DNA of 64,000 bases from Ewingella americana (GCF_006438725.1 NZ_RCZD01000005.1:437961-501960), one strand, 5' to 3'. Positions 40,660 through 52,356 are shown, numbered from the stretch's first letter. Numbers and translations: made by a program. The notes: generated by a model from the sequence alone, not told the origin.

Positions 40660-41664
40660 ATGAGCACGGGAAGCCCAATGAAAACCTTAAGCCGCATTGC
40701 GGTGTGTACATTTGTCAGCGCCTGGATGGTGGGATGTACCAATAATGCCTCGACTTCGGCCCCAATTAGCAGCGTCAACGGCGGCGGCGGAGGTCAGAAT
40801 ACTCTGAATTCCGCACCGGTGACGACCACGACAAGCCCTGAGGGGCACATCGTTTATAACCGCAGTTATAACGCAATTCCGAAAGGAAGTTACAGCGGAA
40901 GCACTTATCAGGTGAAGCGTGGTGACACGCTATTTTATATCGCCTGGATCACCGGCAATGACTTCAGAGACCTTGCTGCGCGTAACAATATCGCTGCCCC
41001 TTATAATCTGAATGTCGGCCAGACCGTACAAATTAATAACGTCTCATCCAACGCCAGCACGGGGGGAATGTTAGCTTCCACCGATGCCACGAATGGCGGT
41101 GTTCCGAAAGCGCCTTCTGTAGGATTAATCCAGGGAACGGTGGTTGCATCTCAACCAACTACCACGTATTCTGATTCTTCGGGTAAACAGAATGTAGGTA
41201 AAATGTTGCCTTCATCAGGTGTGGTCACCACCCCAGCACCTGTTGCCGTAGCCAGTACTCCTGTCACCAGCACGACGACTAATGGCGGTCCGATTTCCAC
41301 CTGGAAATGGCCGACTGACGGGAAGATTATCGATAATTTCTCAGCTTCCGAAGGGGGAAATAAGGGGATCGATATCGCTGGTTCGCGTGGACAGCCTGTC
41401 TTAGCTACCGCTTCAGGGCGTGTCGTTTATGCAGGTAATGCTCTTCGCGGTTACGGTAATCTAATCATCATCAAACACAATGATGATTACCTGTCCGCCT
41501 ATGCTCATAACGATTCAATGCTGGTCCGGGAACAACAAGAAGTGCAGGCGGGACAGAAAATAGCAACCATGGGTAGCACCGGAACCAGTTCAGTTAGATT
41601 GCATTTTGAAATTCGTTACAAGGGGAAATCCGTAAACCCGCTGCGTTATCTTCCGCAGCGATAA
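40660..41664 (+). CDS. nlpD: Murein hydrolase activator NlpD (lipoprotein)
   Basis: Outer-membrane lipoprotein that activates the amidase AmiC at the septum. 334 aa: signal peptide with lipobox ending in Cys (WMVGC, Cys26), low-complexity Ser/Thr/Pro segments, LysM domain (about 82-125; [17 protein letters not shown]) and a C-terminal LytM/M23 domain (about 215-330). The domain has [10 protein letters not shown] in place of the zinc-binding HxxxD motif, the known degeneracy of activators. GGGGGAAAT ribosome-binding site. In E. coli the main rpoS promoter and its long leader are inside nlpD; the same is expected here. Confidence 0.96.
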   Translation: MSTGSPMKTLSRIAVCTFVSAWMVGCTNNASTSAPISSVNGGGGGQNTLNSAPVTTTTSPEGHIVYNRSYNAIPKGSYSGSTYQVKRGDTLFYIAWITGNDFRDLAARNNIAAPYNLNVGQTVQINNVSSNASTGGMLASTDATNGGVPKAPSVGLIQGTVVASQPTTTYSDSSGKQNVGKMLPSSGVVTTPAPVAVASTPVTSTTTNGGPISTWKWPTDGKIIDNFSASEGGNKGIDIAGSRGQPVLATASGRVVYAGNALRGYGNLIIIKHNDDYLSAYAHNDSMLVREQQEVQAGQKIATMGSTGTSSVRLHFEIRYKGKSVNPLRYLPQR

Positions 41665-41714
41665 CTCGGGCAGAGTCTTGATTCTGCCCTCGGGACCACG
41701 GGTAGGAGCAGCTT

Positions 41715-42716
41715 ATGAGTCAGAATACGCTGAAAGTTAACGAGTTACATGATGATGTAGATTTCGATGAGAACAGCGCTGAAGCCTTTGACGAGAAAAA
41801 CACAGTCGAAGAGACTGCTGATAACGACACCACTGACGCTGATGCTGAAGAAGAGTTGTTGTCACAGGCTGTAAGCCAAAGAGTGCTGGACGCAACTCAA
41901 CTGTACCTTGGTGAGATCGGTTACTCTCCTCTGCTAACCGCAGAAGAAGAGGTTTATTTTGCACGCCGTGCGCTGCGGGGAGATGTTCCATCTCGCCGCC
42001 GTATGATCGAAAGTAACCTGCGTTTGGTGGTTAAAATTGCCCGCCGCTACAGTAATCGCGGTCTGGCACTGCTGGATTTGATCGAGGAAGGTAACCTGGG
42101 TCTGATCCGCGCAGTTGAAAAATTTGACCCGGAACGCGGTTTCCGCTTTTCCACTTACGCTACATGGTGGATTCGTCAGACGATTGAACGGGCGATTATG
42201 AACCAAACCCGTACTATCCGCTTACCAATTCACATCGTTAAAGAGTTGAACGTTTACCTGCGTACTGCACGTGAACTTGCGCATAAACTGGACCATGAGC
42301 CGAGCGCTGAAGAGATTGCTGAGCAACTCGACAAGCCGGTACATGACGTCAGCCGTATGTTGCGCCTGAATGAGCGTATTACTTCAGTAGATACCCCGTT
42401 GGGTGGTGACTCTGAAAAAGCGCTGTTAGACATTCTGGCCGACGAAAAAGAAAACGGCCCTGAAGACACCACACAAGACGACGATATGAAACAGAGTATC
42501 GTTAAGTGGTTATTCGAGTTGAACGCAAAACAACGTGAAGTTCTGGCGCGTCGCTTTGGCCTGTTAGGTTATGAAGCTGCAACGCTGGAAGATGTGGGCC
42601 GTGAAATCGGTTTGACGCGTGAACGAGTTCGTCAGATTCAGGTTGAAGGGTTGCGCCGCCTGCGCGAGATTTTGCAGGCACAGGGACTGAGTATTGAAGC
42701 CCTGTTTCGCGAGTAA
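41715..42716 (+). CDS. rpoS: RNA polymerase sigma factor RpoS
   Basis: Stationary-phase and general-stress sigma factor. 333 aa (E. coli 330). Region 1.2 ([16 protein letters not shown]), 2.2-2.4 ([36 protein letters not shown]), region 3 and 4.2 helix-turn-helix ([19 protein letters not shown]) are all visible. GGAG ribosome-binding site. Translation in relatives is controlled by small RNAs pairing with a leader within nlpD. It is convergent with mutS. Confidence 0.98.
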   Translation: MSQNTLKVNELHDDVDFDENSAEAFDEKNTVEETADNDTTDADAEEELLSQAVSQRVLDATQLYLGEIGYSPLLTAEEEVYFARRALRGDVPSRRRMIESNLRLVVKIARRYSNRGLALLDLIEEGNLGLIRAVEKFDPERGFRFSTYATWWIRQTIERAIMNQTRTIRLPIHIVKELNVYLRTARELAHKLDHEPSAEEIAEQLDKPVHDVSRMLRLNERITSVDTPLGGDSEKALLDILADEKENGPEDTTQDDDMKQSIVKWLFELNAKQREVLARRFGLLGYEAATLEDVGREIGLTRERVRQIQVEGLRRLREILQAQGLSIEALFRE

Positions 42717-42780
42717 ATTGCCCGCTTAGCAACGTAACAAACTGAACGGATGCAGGACTCAGACAGTCTGTACCCAATAA

Positions 42781-42812
42781 AAACGGTGGGTTTATACCCA
42801 CCGTTTTTTTAT
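42781..42812 (+). terminator. rpoS terminator
   Basis: Perfect 10-bp stem AAACGGTGGG / CCCACCGTTT with TTTATA loop and T-run. Confidence 0.92.
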
Positions 42813-42818
42813 GCCTTT

Positions 42819-42876
42819 TATCCTTCATCCTTGACGGCTACTGCAGCCTTGCTGTAACGCCAATGATTTTGGATAA
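42819..42876. repeat. 58-bp ERIC-like remnant between rpoS and mutS
   Basis: Shows only the outer ERIC arms (TATCCTTCATCCTTGA on the left, CCAATGATTTTGGATA on the right) joined by a short centre; the core with the GTAAGCTCC motif is missing. Probably an internally deleted ERIC copy. Confidence 0.6.
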
Positions 42877-42887
42877 ATCTGTACGTG

Positions 42888-45443
42888 TCAGACCATATCC
42901 TTCAAACGGTAGATCCACTCCAGTGCCTGGCGCGGTGACAGCGAGTCGACATCAAGCGCTTCAAGCGCCTCTACGGCTGGTGACACCTCTTCTGTCAGCA
43001 GTGCCAGTTGCGGACCATCCACTTTACTGGCTGCTGCGCTGTTGGAGAGGGTTTCCAGCTCTTTCAGTTTCTGTCGCGCCCGTTTGATAACATCACGCGG
43101 AACCCCCGCCAGTGCCGCAACGGCCAGGCCATAGCTCTTACTCGCCGCACCCTCCTGAACGCTGTGCATAAAGGCAATGGTATCCCCATGCTCGATGGCG
43201 TCGAGGTGGACATTCACCGCACCTTCCATTTTTTCCGGCAGGGTTGTCAGCTCGAAATAGTGGGTGGCGAACAGCGTCATGGCTTTAATACGGTTGGTCA
43301 GGCTTTCCGCACAGGCCCAGGCCAGAGACAGCCCGTCATAAGTTGATGTGCCACGGCCAATTTCATCCATCAGGACCAGGCTGTTTTCTGTGGCGTTGTG
43401 TAAAATATTGGCCGTTTCGGTCATTTCCACCATAAATGTCGAACGCCCGGACGCGAGATCATCCGCCGCACCCACGCGGGTGAATATGCGGTCTACCGGG
43501 CCAATGACTGCTTGCTCGGCAGGTACGTAGCAACCAATATGCGCCATCAGTACAATCAGCGCAGCCTGGCGCATATAGGTACTTTTACCGCCCATGTTCG
43601 GGCCGGTAATGATCAACATGCGGCGATGTGGCGACATGACGAGCGGGTTGGAGATAAAGGGTTCGCTAAGCACCTGTTCTACTACCGGATGACGGCCACC
43701 GGTAATGTGAATCCCTGGTTTATCGCTCAGCGTCGGGCAGGCGTAGTTCAGCGTATAAGCCCGTTCTGCCAGATTACTCAACACGTCCAGCTCCGCCAGC
43801 GCGCTGGCGCTTTGTTGCAGCGCATCAAGATGCGGCATCAGCAGATCAAACAACTCTTCGTATAACGCTTTTTCCAGGGAAAGTGCCTTGCCTTTCGACG
43901 TGAGTACTTTGTCTTCATATTCCTTAAGTTCAGGAATGATATAGCGCTCAGCATTTTTCAGTGTCTGGCGGCGGACATAGTGAATAGGAACTAAGTGGCT
44001 CTGCCCGCGGCTAACCTGAATGAAGTAACCGTGCACGCCGTTAAAACCAACCTTAAGCGTATCCAGCCCCAGCTTTTCGCGTTCGCGGATCTCCAACTGA
44101 TCGAGGTAATCGGTCGCGCCATCCGCAAGTGCACGCCATTCATCCAGTTCGGCGTTATAGCCCGGTGCTATCACACCGCCGTCGCGCACCAATACCGGGG
44201 GGGATTCAACCACGGCGTATTCCAGCAAGGCGACCAGTTCATTAAATTCACCGCAGTTTTTCACCAGCGTTTGGATATGGTCTGGTTCCAGCGGTTGCAA
44301 CAAGGCGCGGATTTCCGGCAGTTGTTGTAATGCGTGGCGCATACGGGCTAAGTCGCGTGGGCGCGCACTGCGCAGTGCCAGACGGGCAAGGATACGTTCC
44401 AGATCACCAACCTGACGCAAAACCGGCTGCAACTCAGCGCTCAGATCCTGCAATGATCCCAATGCCAACTGACGATGGTTCAACACTTTTACATCGCGCG
44501 TTGGCATGTGGATCCAGCGCTTGAGCATGCGGCTGCCCATCGGTGTTACGGCGTGATCGAGGATCGCCGCCAGCGTATTTTCTACGCCTCCCGACAAGTT
44601 TTGTGTCAATTCCAGATTACGGCGGGTGGCGGCGTCCATAATGATGCCATCCTGCAAGCGCTCCATGGTGACGCCGCGGATGTGTGGCAGGGCGGTGCGC
44701 TGCGTATCTTTCACATATTGCAGCAGGCAGCCCGCAGCGCGTAGTGCCTGCGGTGCCTGCTCTACGCCGAAACCACTTAGATCACGGGTGCCAAATTGCA
44801 GGTTGAGCTGCTGTTTAGCCGTCTCCAGTTCAAATTCCCACATCGGCCGGCGGCGCAGGCCGCGGCGGGAAGAGATAAGCTGCATGGCTTCAAAACTTTC
44901 CGGGTAAAGCAGTTCTGCCGGATTGGTACGCTGTATTTCAGCCGCCATGGTTTCCAGATCTTCTGGCTGCGCCACGCGAAAACGGCCTGAGCTGATATCC
45001 AGCGTGGCATATCCAAAACCACGACCATCCTGCCAAATGGCTGCCAGCAAGTTGTCATGGCGCTCATTGAGCAGGGCTTCATCGCTGACCGTGCCTGGCG
45101 TAACAATGCGCACGACTTTACGCTCAACCGGGCCTTTACTGAGCGCCGGATCCCCAATTTGCTCGCAAATGGCGACCGACTCACCAAGTTGCACTAATTT
45201 TGCTAAATAACCTTCGACGGCGTGATAGGGCACCCCCGCCATTGGAATAGGTTCTCCGGCCGAAGCACCGCGTTTAGTAAGGGAAATATCCAGCAACTGC
45301 GAGGCGCGCTTTGCATCGTCATAGAACAGCTCATAGAAATCTCCCATGCGGTAAAACATCAGGATCTCAGGGTTCTCGGCTTTCAGGCGCAGGTACTGCT
45401 GCATCATGGGGGTGTGGGCGTCGGTTGCGGCATTATTACTCAT
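42888..45443 (-). CDS. mutS: DNA mismatch repair protein MutS
   Basis: Mismatch recognition ATPase (851 aa; E. coli 853). The mismatch-contacting Phe-x-Glu is in [12 protein letters not shown] (near residue 36), the Walker A is [15 protein letters not shown] (near 615), followed by [16 protein letters not shown] (Walker B) and a C-terminal tetramerisation segment. ATG start. It is directly downstream of and convergent with rpoS, an arrangement seen in Yersinia-like genera; in E. coli several genes lie between. Confidence 0.97.
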   Translation of the reverse strand: MSNNAATDAHTPMMQQYLRLKAENPEILMFYRMGDFYELFYDDAKRASQLLDISLTKRGASAGEPIPMAGVPYHAVEGYLAKLVQLGESVAICEQIGDPALSKGPVERKVVRIVTPGTVSDEALLNERHDNLLAAIWQDGRGFGYATLDISSGRFRVAQPEDLETMAAEIQRTNPAELLYPESFEAMQLISSRRGLRRRPMWEFELETAKQQLNLQFGTRDLSGFGVEQAPQALRAAGCLLQYVKDTQRTALPHIRGVTMERLQDGIIMDAATRRNLELTQNLSGGVENTLAAILDHAVTPMGSRMLKRWIHMPTRDVKVLNHRQLALGSLQDLSAELQPVLRQVGDLERILARLALRSARPRDLARMRHALQQLPEIRALLQPLEPDHIQTLVKNCGEFNELVALLEYAVVESPPVLVRDGGVIAPGYNAELDEWRALADGATDYLDQLEIREREKLGLDTLKVGFNGVHGYFIQVSRGQSHLVPIHYVRRQTLKNAERYIIPELKEYEDKVLTSKGKALSLEKALYEELFDLLMPHLDALQQSASALAELDVLSNLAERAYTLNYACPTLSDKPGIHITGGRHPVVEQVLSEPFISNPLVMSPHRRMLIITGPNMGGKSTYMRQAALIVLMAHIGCYVPAEQAVIGPVDRIFTRVGAADDLASGRSTFMVEMTETANILHNATENSLVLMDEIGRGTSTYDGLSLAWACAESLTNRIKAMTLFATHYFELTTLPEKMEGAVNVHLDAIEHGDTIAFMHSVQEGAASKSYGLAVAALAGVPRDVIKRARQKLKELETLSNSAAASKVDGPQLALLTEEVSPAVEALEALDVDSLSPRQALEWIYRLKDMV

Positions 45444-45768
45444 AGATGTGTTCTTTTAATCCATTGAATTTTAAGAATGTGTGATTTCATTTTTCTCATT
45501 CGAGTATCACATCAGTTTCACTGAATCCCGCGTGAAAGGGCGGGCAATACACAGGCGATAATGTAATAACATCATCAAAAAATGGCCATGCCAGATGGTG
45601 CTTTCACCCCGCTATACTAGCCCAGCCAGTAACGGGCTGTCACAGGTAAAAGTTCGAGGATTGCCGCAAAGATGCAATGTAATTCAAATCCATATTCCAG
45701 TTTGTTCACGCAGGGCAATGCTTTAACATAGCCTTCACTTATTTCTTGCATGGCTATATGGATATCTG
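45444..45768. other. mutS-mltB divergent region
   Basis: 325 bp without a gene. A TATACT at 45613-45618 is a plus-strand -10 candidate for mltB but lacks a fair -35. Nothing else stands out. Confidence 0.4.
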
Positions 45769-46881
45769 ATGCGTCATTTGGCTGCCATTCTTCCTGTTAT
45801 TACCCTGCTTGCTGCCTGCAGTAGCAAGCCGACTCCTCCTCCTGAAGGGCCACGCAATCCCTTCTCAGGTGGAAACAGTACCGCAACTGTAGCGGCCGCG
45901 ACGAGTGGCGGTTTTCTTCTAAAACCCGAGCACACTGGCCAGTTGCAAAATGGTGATTTTGCCTACGATGCAGGAATGAACCAGTTCGTTGACAAGATGG
46001 TCACCGAGCACGGTTTTGACCGCCAGCAGTTGCACGATGTTTTGGCTCAAACCAAGCGTTTGGAATTTGTATTGCGCTTGATGGATCAACAAGCGCCAAC
46101 GGCTGGGCCGCCGTCAGGGCCAAATGGAGCTTGGTTGCGTTATCGCGCTAAGTTCATCACGCCAGATAACGTGCAAAACGGCGTGGCTTTCTGGAATCAA
46201 TACCAAGAGGCATTGCAACGCGCAGAGCAAGTTTACGGCGTGCCGCCGGAAATTATCGTCGGTATCATTGGGGTGGAAACCCGTTGGGGCCGAGTGATGG
46301 GTAAGACCCGCATCATTGATGCGCTGGCGACGCTCTCCTTTGCTTATCCACGCCGTGCCGACTATTTCCAGGGCGAGTTGGAAACTTTCCTGCTGATGTG
46401 CCGTCAGGAACAAGATGATCCGCTAAGTTTGCGTGGTTCTTTCGCCGGTGCCATGGGTTACGGCCAATTTATGCCATCCTCTTATAAAGACTATGCGGTG
46501 GACTTCAACGGTGACGGGCATGCCAATTTATGGGATCCGGTGGATGCCATTGGCAGCGTTGCCAATTATTTTAAAGCCCATGGTTGGACGAAAGGGGCAC
46601 CAGTGGCGATACCTGCGACCGGCCAGGCTCCGCTGCTTGAAAACGGTTTTAAAACCAAGTATCCGTTGTTTACCTTGAAAGCCGCTGGCCTTAGCCCGTT
46701 GGGTTCGCTGGGCAATTATCAGGAAGCCAGCCTGCTGCGCCTGGATATGGGCCAGAATTTCCAGTATTGGTACGGTCTGCCGAATTTCTACACCATCACC
46801 CGTTATAACCACAGCACGCATTATGCAATGGCCGTGTGGCAACTGGGTGAGGCAGTCAGTAAGGCAAGGCAGGGGAACTGA
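45769..46881 (+). CDS. mltB: Membrane-bound lytic murein transglycosylase B
   Basis: Outer-membrane lipoprotein cleaving the MurNAc-GlcNAc bond of peptidoglycan with 1,6-anhydro product. 370 aa. Lipobox LAAC (Cys17), then a Gly/Ser/Pro linker and the SLT domain 3 fold. Catalytic Glu170 is in IIGVETRWGR; FAGAMGYGQFMPSSYKDYAVD (in part) and DFNGDGHANLWDP (EF-hand-like calcium site) follow. Ends with a terminator 30 bp downstream. Confidence 0.95.
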   Translation: MRHLAAILPVITLLAACSSKPTPPPEGPRNPFSGGNSTATVAAATSGGFLLKPEHTGQLQNGDFAYDAGMNQFVDKMVTEHGFDRQQLHDVLAQTKRLEFVLRLMDQQAPTAGPPSGPNGAWLRYRAKFITPDNVQNGVAFWNQYQEALQRAEQVYGVPPEIIVGIIGVETRWGRVMGKTRIIDALATLSFAYPRRADYFQGELETFLLMCRQEQDDPLSLRGSFAGAMGYGQFMPSSYKDYAVDFNGDGHANLWDPVDAIGSVANYFKAHGWTKGAPVAIPATGQAPLLENGFKTKYPLFTLKAAGLSPLGSLGNYQEASLLRLDMGQNFQYWYGLPNFYTITRYNHSTHYAMAVWQLGEAVSKARQGN

Positions 46882-46911
46882 GTTTTCAACGTAAAATAAG
46901 ACCTCTTTAAG

Positions 46912-46941
46912 AAGGGTCACATCATGTATGTGGCCCTTTTT
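46912..46941 (+). terminator. mltB terminator
   Basis: AAGGGTCACAT / ATGTGGCCCTT stem with one wobble pair, CATGT loop, then TTT. Confidence 0.85.
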
Positions 46942-47075
46942 GTTTTCGCTGGCTTTACAAAAGGCTGATGTATTTTTCTCTTGAAGACATCTCGCAAAAA
47001 AGGTGCTCGGGCTGATTTGTGCAGGGTATAAGTGATAACATCGGTTCATATCATTAACGCCCGCAAGGATCAGTT

Positions 47076-47570
47076 ATGAATGAACATCAGTTACATCAGC
47101 TAAGCGAGCAGGTGGGCAATAAATTAAAAGATAAGGGGTTATGGATCACCTGTGCCGAGTCCTGCACCGGGGGCTGGGTGGCAAAAGCCATTACGGATAT
47201 TGCCGGCAGTTCAGCCTGGTTTGATCGCGGTTTTGTGACCTACAGCAATGCCGCTAAACATCAGCTACTCGGTGTGGCTGAAGCCACTCTGCACGAGTTC
47301 GGTGCTGTCAGCGAAGAGAGCGTTCGTGAGATGGCACAAGGTGCGTTACATGCCGCTGGCGCCAATCTGGCACTGTCAATAAGTGGCATTGCCGGGCCTG
47401 ATGGTGGAACAGAAGCTAAACCGGTGGGAACCGTGTGGTTTGGTTTTGCAGACAGCGAAGGCAGAATTATGGCGTTAAAACGTCAATTTTCTGGCGATCG
47501 TGAGTCAGTTCGTTTGCAAGCTGCTGTTTTTTCATTACAAACTGCGCTGAATGAGTTTCTTGAAAAATAG
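47076..47570 (+). CDS. pncC: Nicotinamide-nucleotide amidase
   Basis: CinA C-terminal-domain enzyme converting NMN to NaMN and ammonia in pyridine nucleotide recycling. 164 aa (E. coli 165). Nucleophile Ser29 in AESCTGGWV; SISGIAGPDGGTEAKPVGTVW is the second conserved block (in two pieces). It lies just before recA, as ygaD in E. coli. Confidence 0.95.
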   Translation: MNEHQLHQLSEQVGNKLKDKGLWITCAESCTGGWVAKAITDIAGSSAWFDRGFVTYSNAAKHQLLGVAEATLHEFGAVSEESVREMAQGALHAAGANLALSISGIAGPDGGTEAKPVGTVWFGFADSEGRIMALKRQFSGDRESVRLQAAVFSLQTALNEFLEK

Positions 47571-47572
47571 GC

Positions 47573-47600
47573 TTGATACTGTATGAGCATACAGTATAAT
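47573..47600 (+). promoter_or_regulatory. recA promoter with LexA box
   Basis: -35 TTGATA (47573-47578), 16-bp spacer that is itself the LexA box CTGTATGAGCATACAG (47579-47594), -10 TATAAT (47595-47600). Same as the E. coli recA operator: repression by LexA and induction by DNA damage. Confidence 0.97.
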
Positions 47601-47680
47601 TAGCGTCAATTACCTGTACATAAATTACATTCAGTGACGTAAGTGAGGTCATTCACTCAACGTCAGACGAAGGAGCAAAA

Positions 47681-48748
47681 ATGGCTATTGATGAGAATAA
47701 GCAAAAGGCGTTAGCTGCAGCACTGGGCCAGATTGAAAAACAATTTGGTAAAGGCTCCATCATGCGTCTCGGTGAAGATCGCTCCATGGATGTTGAAACG
47801 ATCTCTACCGGCTCTTTGTCTTTGGATATTGCGTTGGGTGCCGGCGGTTTGCCGATGGGCCGTATCGTTGAGATTTATGGACCTGAATCCTCTGGTAAAA
47901 CCACGCTGACGCTGCAGGTTATTGCCTCAGCGCAACGCGAAGGTAAAACTTGCGCATTTATCGATGCTGAACACGCCCTTGACCCGATTTATGCTAAAAA
48001 ACTGGGCGTTGATATCGATAACTTGCTGTGTTCGCAGCCTGATACCGGTGAGCAAGCGTTAGAAATCTGCGATGCATTGACCCGTTCTGGTGCTGTTGAT
48101 GTGATCATCGTTGACTCCGTGGCTGCCCTAACGCCAAAAGCTGAAATCGAAGGCGAAATTGGTGACTCTCATATGGGCCTCGCGGCACGTATGATGAGCC
48201 AGGCGATGCGTAAGCTGGCTGGTAACCTGAAAAATGCCAATACTCTGCTGATTTTCATCAACCAGATCCGTATGAAAATTGGTGTGATGTTCGGTAACCC
48301 GGAAACGACGACCGGCGGTAATGCGCTGAAGTTCTATGCTTCCGTGCGTCTTGATATCCGCCGCATTGGCGCCATCAAAGATGGTGATGTGGTTATTGGT
48401 AGCGAAACGCGCGTGAAAGTGGTGAAGAACAAAATTGCTGCACCTTTCAAGCAGGCTGAATTCCAGATTTTGTATGGCGAAGGTATCAATATCCATGGTG
48501 AACTGGTCGATCTGGGCGTTAAGCACAAATTGATCGAAAAAGCCGGTGCATGGTACAGCTACAACGGTGAAAAAATCGGTCAGGGCAAAGCGAACTCCAG
48601 CAACTTCCTGAAAGAAAACCCGAAAATTGCCGCAGAGATAGACAAGAAGCTGCGTGACATGTTGCTGAACGGCGGCACGGGTGAAATCAATGCTACGGCT
48701 ACGGTTGAAGACCTGGGCGATAGCGTAGAAACCAGCGAAGAGTTCTAA
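47681..48748 (+). CDS. recA: DNA recombinase RecA
   Basis: ATP-dependent strand exchange and LexA co-protease. 355 aa (E. coli 353). Walker [10 protein letters not shown] near residue 67, catalytic Glu in IDAEHALDP, Walker [12 protein letters not shown]2 loop [17 protein letters not shown], and an acidic C-terminal tail ([16 protein letters not shown]). GGAG ribosome-binding site. Its SOS promoter is at 47573 and recX follows behind a strong hairpin. Confidence 0.99.
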   Translation: MAIDENKQKALAAALGQIEKQFGKGSIMRLGEDRSMDVETISTGSLSLDIALGAGGLPMGRIVEIYGPESSGKTTLTLQVIASAQREGKTCAFIDAEHALDPIYAKKLGVDIDNLLCSQPDTGEQALEICDALTRSGAVDVIIVDSVAALTPKAEIEGEIGDSHMGLAARMMSQAMRKLAGNLKNANTLLIFINQIRMKIGVMFGNPETTTGGNALKFYASVRLDIRRIGAIKDGDVVIGSETRVKVVKNKIAAPFKQAEFQILYGEGINIHGELVDLGVKHKLIEKAGAWYSYNGEKIGQGKANSSNFLKENPKIAAEIDKKLRDMLLNGGTGEINATATVEDLGDSVETSEEF

Positions 48749-48796
48749 TTCCGTCGGGAACCTGAACCGGTTGTTCAGGATCCCTTTGCGGTCTAC

Positions 48797-48829
48797 AAAA
48801 CGCCAGCCTGATATTCAGGCTGGCGTTTT
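48797..48829 (+). terminator. recA-recX terminator
   Basis: Perfect 15-bp stem (48797-48811 with 48815-48829) with a TAT loop, ending in TTTT. A smaller hairpin CCTGAAC/GTTCAGG precedes it at 48761-48779. In relatives recX is expressed by low read-through past such a terminator. Confidence 0.92.
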
Positions 48830-48849
48830 GCTAATATAAGGTGACCAAA

Positions 48850-49533
48850 ATGTCTGATGACAAAGCGGTAAATCTTGAAAAATTGTTGCAGGAGGGAGGG
48901 CAAGAAGACAATTCCTCGCTTTTCCCGCCTGCGAAAGAGAGTGACGCTGGAAAAGTTAATGCGCTAATTAGCCGTGCTATGCGGTTGTTATCTCTGCGTG
49001 ATCATGGCGAGATGGAACTTAGACGTAAACTACTGACCCCACCCGTCGCCTTCAGTAAACCTTCCTATGCTAAACCTTCTCACTCCTCTAAACCCCCGGC
49101 ACGCAAATCTACACTTTCGTTCTCCAAAGAGTGGCAAGAGGAAGAGGAGCAGAAGAAAACGCAGCGTCAGTTCCCCGAAGATATTTCCCCCGAACACGTC
49201 CAGTCGGTCATCGATTATTGCTACCAGCACAATTGGCTGGATGATGTTAAATTTGCCGAACGCTATATTTCGGGCCGAAGTCATAAAGGGTACGGCGCCC
49301 AGCGGATCCGTTCGGAGCTACAGCAGAAAGGGGTAGATAAAGAGATTATTGCCACTGCTTTAGAAAACAGTGACGTCGACTGGTGTGTAATAGCCCGCGA
49401 GCTTGCTGTACGTAAATTTGATGAGCCGTTGCCTACAGACTGGAAAGAAAAATCAAAAGTGATGCGCTATTTGCTCTATCGTGGCTTCTTCAATGAAGAA
49501 ATTCAGTCAATTTATCGCGATTTTGATGATTGA
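48850..49533 (+). CDS. recX: RecA regulatory protein RecX, with long linker
   Basis: Binds RecA filaments and limits their extension and activity. 227 aa against 166 in E. coli. The three-helix repeats are there: first repeat with RAMRLLSLRDHGEMELRRKL, then VIDYCYQHNWLDDVKFAERY, SHKGYGAQRIRSELQQKG, and RYLLYRGFFNEEIQSIYRDF. The extra length is an N-terminal acidic segment of about 40 residues and a linker of about 50 after the first repeat, rich in Pro, Ser and Lys then Glu and Gln. I chose ATG 48850 because AAGGTG is correctly spaced to it; GTG at 48841 is an alternative. Both sides of the linker stay in frame, so it is not a frameshift. Confidence 0.9.
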   Translation: MSDDKAVNLEKLLQEGGQEDNSSLFPPAKESDAGKVNALISRAMRLLSLRDHGEMELRRKLLTPPVAFSKPSYAKPSHSSKPPARKSTLSFSKEWQEEEEQKKTQRQFPEDISPEHVQSVIDYCYQHNWLDDVKFAERYISGRSHKGYGAQRIRSELQQKGVDKEIIATALENSDVDWCVIARELAVRKFDEPLPTDWKEKSKVMRYLLYRGFFNEEIQSIYRDFDD

Positions 49534-49670
49534 CTGCATACGGGATTTTACTTCCCTGCGAAGAAAATTTATCTTATCCACACTTTTTGTTCGTGGGATG
49601 TACAGTTTGATGCTGAATACGGCACTTTCCTGCTCACGAACCGTTATTCAAGCCAGATTCCGGGACATTT

Positions 49671-52298
49671 ATGAGCAAGAGCACCGCTGAGATCCGACAA
49701 GCGTTTCTCGATTTCTTCCATAGTAAGGGACACAACATTGTTTCAAGCAGTTCGCTTGTCCCAACTAACGATCCGACACTGTTGTTTACCAATGCCGGGA
49801 TGAACCAATTTAAAGACGTTTTCCTGGGTCTGGATAAGCGCGATTACACCCGCGCAACCACGTCTCAGCGTTGTGTCCGCGCAGGCGGTAAGCATAACGA
49901 TCTGGAGAACGTCGGGTACACCGCCCGTCACCACACCTTCTTTGAAATGCTGGGCAACTTCAGCTTCGGTGATTACTTCAAGCATGATGCTATTAACTAT
50001 GCATGGGAATTACTGACCGGTGAGCACTGGTTCAATCTGCCGAAAGATAAACTTTGGGTCACGGTGTATGAAACCGATGACGAAGCTTTCGCTATTTGGG
50101 AAAAAGAAGTTGGCGTTCCTAAAGAACGCATTATCCGCATCGGCGACAATAAAGGCGGTGCTTACGCTTCAGATAACTTCTGGCAAATGGGTGATACCGG
50201 CCCATGCGGACCTTGTACTGAAATATTCTACGATCATGGCGACCATATTTGGGGCGGCCCTCCGGGTTCAGCTGAAGAAGATGGCGATCGTTATATCGAG
50301 ATCTGGAATATTGTCTTCATGCAGTTCAACCGCCAGTCTGATGGCACCATGCTCCCGCTGCCTAAGCCATCGGTTGATACCGGGATGGGCCTGGAACGCA
50401 TCACTGCAGTAATGCAGCATGTGAACTCAAACTATGATATTGATTTATTTAAGAAACTGATTGGTGCTGTGGCTCGGGTCACCGGTGCGACCGACTTAAA
50501 TAACAAGTCATTGCGGGTTATCGCAGACCATATTCGCTCCTGCGCATTCCTTATCTCTGATGGTGTGATCCCATCGAATGAAAACCGTGGCTACGTATTG
50601 CGCCGTATCATTCGTCGTGCCATCCGTCATGGCAACATGTTGGGTGCGAAAGACACCTTCTTCTACAAATTGGTTGCGCCTTTGATTGAAGTGATGGGCC
50701 CGGCAGCAGAAGAGCTGAAACAGCAGCAGGCGATGGTTGAGCAGTTGCTTAAAACAGAAGAAGAGCAGTTTGCGCGCACCCTGGAACGTGGTTTGGCATT
50801 GCTGGACGAAGAGTTATCCTCGCTCAAAGGGGACACTCTCGATGGCGAAATTGCTTTCCGTCTGTATGACACCTTTGGTTTCCCGCTGGATTTAACCGCA
50901 GACGTGTGTCGCGAGCGTAATCTTAAAGTTGATGAAGCCGGATTTGAAAAAGCCATGGAAATTCAGCGCCGCCGTGCGCGTGAGTCCAGTGGTTTTAGTG
51001 CCGACTACAACAGTATGGTACGCGTCGATGGCGTTACCCAGTTCTCCGGTTATGAGCACTTGCAGCGTCATTCAAAAGTAGTGGCATTGTTTATCGATGG
51101 GCAACCCGTTGAAGCGATTAACGCAGGTGACAACGCTATTGTGGTTCTGGATGACACCCCATTCTATGGTGAGTCCGGTGGGCAGGTTGGCGACAAAGGT
51201 GAACTGAAAACGGCATCCGGTGTCTTTACGGTTTCTGATACGCAGAAATACGGTAAGGCCATTGGTCATCAGGGATCATTGACTACTGGTAAGCTCAGCA
51301 TCGGTGACGAAGTTGAAGCTAACGTTGATGTGGCTCGCCGTGAACGCATCCGCCTGAACCACTCTGCCACGCATTTACTGCATGCAGCTTTGCGACAGGT
51401 GTTGGGTAAGCATGTCGCTCAGAAAGGCTCATTGGTCAATGACCATTATCTGCGTTTCGACTTTTCACATTTTGAGGCGATGAAACCTGAGGAAATTCGT
51501 CAGGTTGAAGATCTGGTTAATGCGCAAATTCGTCGCAATTTGCCAATTCAGACCAAAATCATGGCACTGGATGATGCAAAAGAGCAGGGCGCAATGGCGC
51601 TGTTTGGCGAGAAGTATGATGACAGCGTGCGCGTATTGTCGATGGGCGACTTCTCGACGGAGCTTTGTGGGGGGACTCATGCGAGCCGTACCGGTGATAT
51701 TGGGCTCTTCCGTATTCAGAGCGAATCAGGCACGGCTGCAGGTATTCGTCGTATCGAAGCTATTACTGGCGAAAATGCTATCGCTGCACTGCATCAGCAG
51801 AGTGATTTGTTGCAGGACGTGGCGCATTTAGTCAAAGGTGACGTAAACAGTGTTACGGATAAAATCCGTACACTGATCGAACGTTCCCGTTTGCTGGAAA
51901 AAGAGCTTCAGCAAGTTAAAGATCAGCAAGCTGCACAGGAAAGTGCTTCGCTTTCCAGCCAGACCAAAGAAGTGAAAGGCGCTAAATTGCTGGTTAGTCA
52001 GTTGGATAACGTCGAGCCAAAAATGCTGCGCACCATGGTGGATGATCTTAAAAATCAGCTGGGTTCGGTGATTATTGTTCTGGCGACGGTTGCTGATGAT
52101 AAAGTCAGTTTGATCGTTGGTGTGACCAAAGATCTGACAGACCGCATCAAAGCAGGCGAGTTAATTGCTTCTATCGCGCAGCAGGTTGGCGGTAAAGGTG
52201 GTGGTCGTCCTGATATGGCACAGGCAGGGGGTAGTGACGTTCAGGCTCTTCCATCTGCTCTTGCTGGTGTAGAGGCTTGGGTAAGCGCCAGGCTGTAA
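49671..52298 (+). CDS. alaS: Alanyl-tRNA synthetase
   Basis: Class II synthetase charging tRNA-Ala (875 aa; E. coli 876). Class II motifs in the N-terminal third ([24 protein letters not shown]), editing domain with the zinc motif [11 protein letters not shown] and [10 protein letters not shown], coiled region, and C-terminal DHHA1 domain ([11 protein letters not shown]). ATG start. Standard recA-recX-alaS-csrA order. Confidence 0.98.
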   Translation: MSKSTAEIRQAFLDFFHSKGHNIVSSSSLVPTNDPTLLFTNAGMNQFKDVFLGLDKRDYTRATTSQRCVRAGGKHNDLENVGYTARHHTFFEMLGNFSFGDYFKHDAINYAWELLTGEHWFNLPKDKLWVTVYETDDEAFAIWEKEVGVPKERIIRIGDNKGGAYASDNFWQMGDTGPCGPCTEIFYDHGDHIWGGPPGSAEEDGDRYIEIWNIVFMQFNRQSDGTMLPLPKPSVDTGMGLERITAVMQHVNSNYDIDLFKKLIGAVARVTGATDLNNKSLRVIADHIRSCAFLISDGVIPSNENRGYVLRRIIRRAIRHGNMLGAKDTFFYKLVAPLIEVMGPAAEELKQQQAMVEQLLKTEEEQFARTLERGLALLDEELSSLKGDTLDGEIAFRLYDTFGFPLDLTADVCRERNLKVDEAGFEKAMEIQRRRARESSGFSADYNSMVRVDGVTQFSGYEHLQRHSKVVALFIDGQPVEAINAGDNAIVVLDDTPFYGESGGQVGDKGELKTASGVFTVSDTQKYGKAIGHQGSLTTGKLSIGDEVEANVDVARRERIRLNHSATHLLHAALRQVLGKHVAQKGSLVNDHYLRFDFSHFEAMKPEEIRQVEDLVNAQIRRNLPIQTKIMALDDAKEQGAMALFGEKYDDSVRVLSMGDFSTELCGGTHASRTGDIGLFRIQSESGTAAGIRRIEAITGENAIAALHQQSDLLQDVAHLVKGDVNSVTDKIRTLIERSRLLEKELQQVKDQQAAQESASLSSQTKEVKGAKLLVSQLDNVEPKMLRTMVDDLKNQLGSVIIVLATVADDKVSLIVGVTKDLTDRIKAGELIASIAQQVGGKGGGRPDMAQAGGSDVQALPSALAGVEAWVSARL

Positions 52299-52322
52299 TA
52301 AGAAATAAATCACTACACAAAG

Positions 52323-52356
52323 AAACGCCATAATGTATTGTACAGTATGGCGTTTT
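52323..52356 (+). terminator. alaS terminator
   Basis: AAACGCCATA / TATGGCGTTT stem with a 13-base loop and TTTT. Confidence 0.8.

Noticed and set aside
42717..42887. A missing gene between rpoS and mutS
   Set aside because: The gap is fully explained by a terminator and an ERIC-like remnant, and the direct neighbourhood is normal in related genera.
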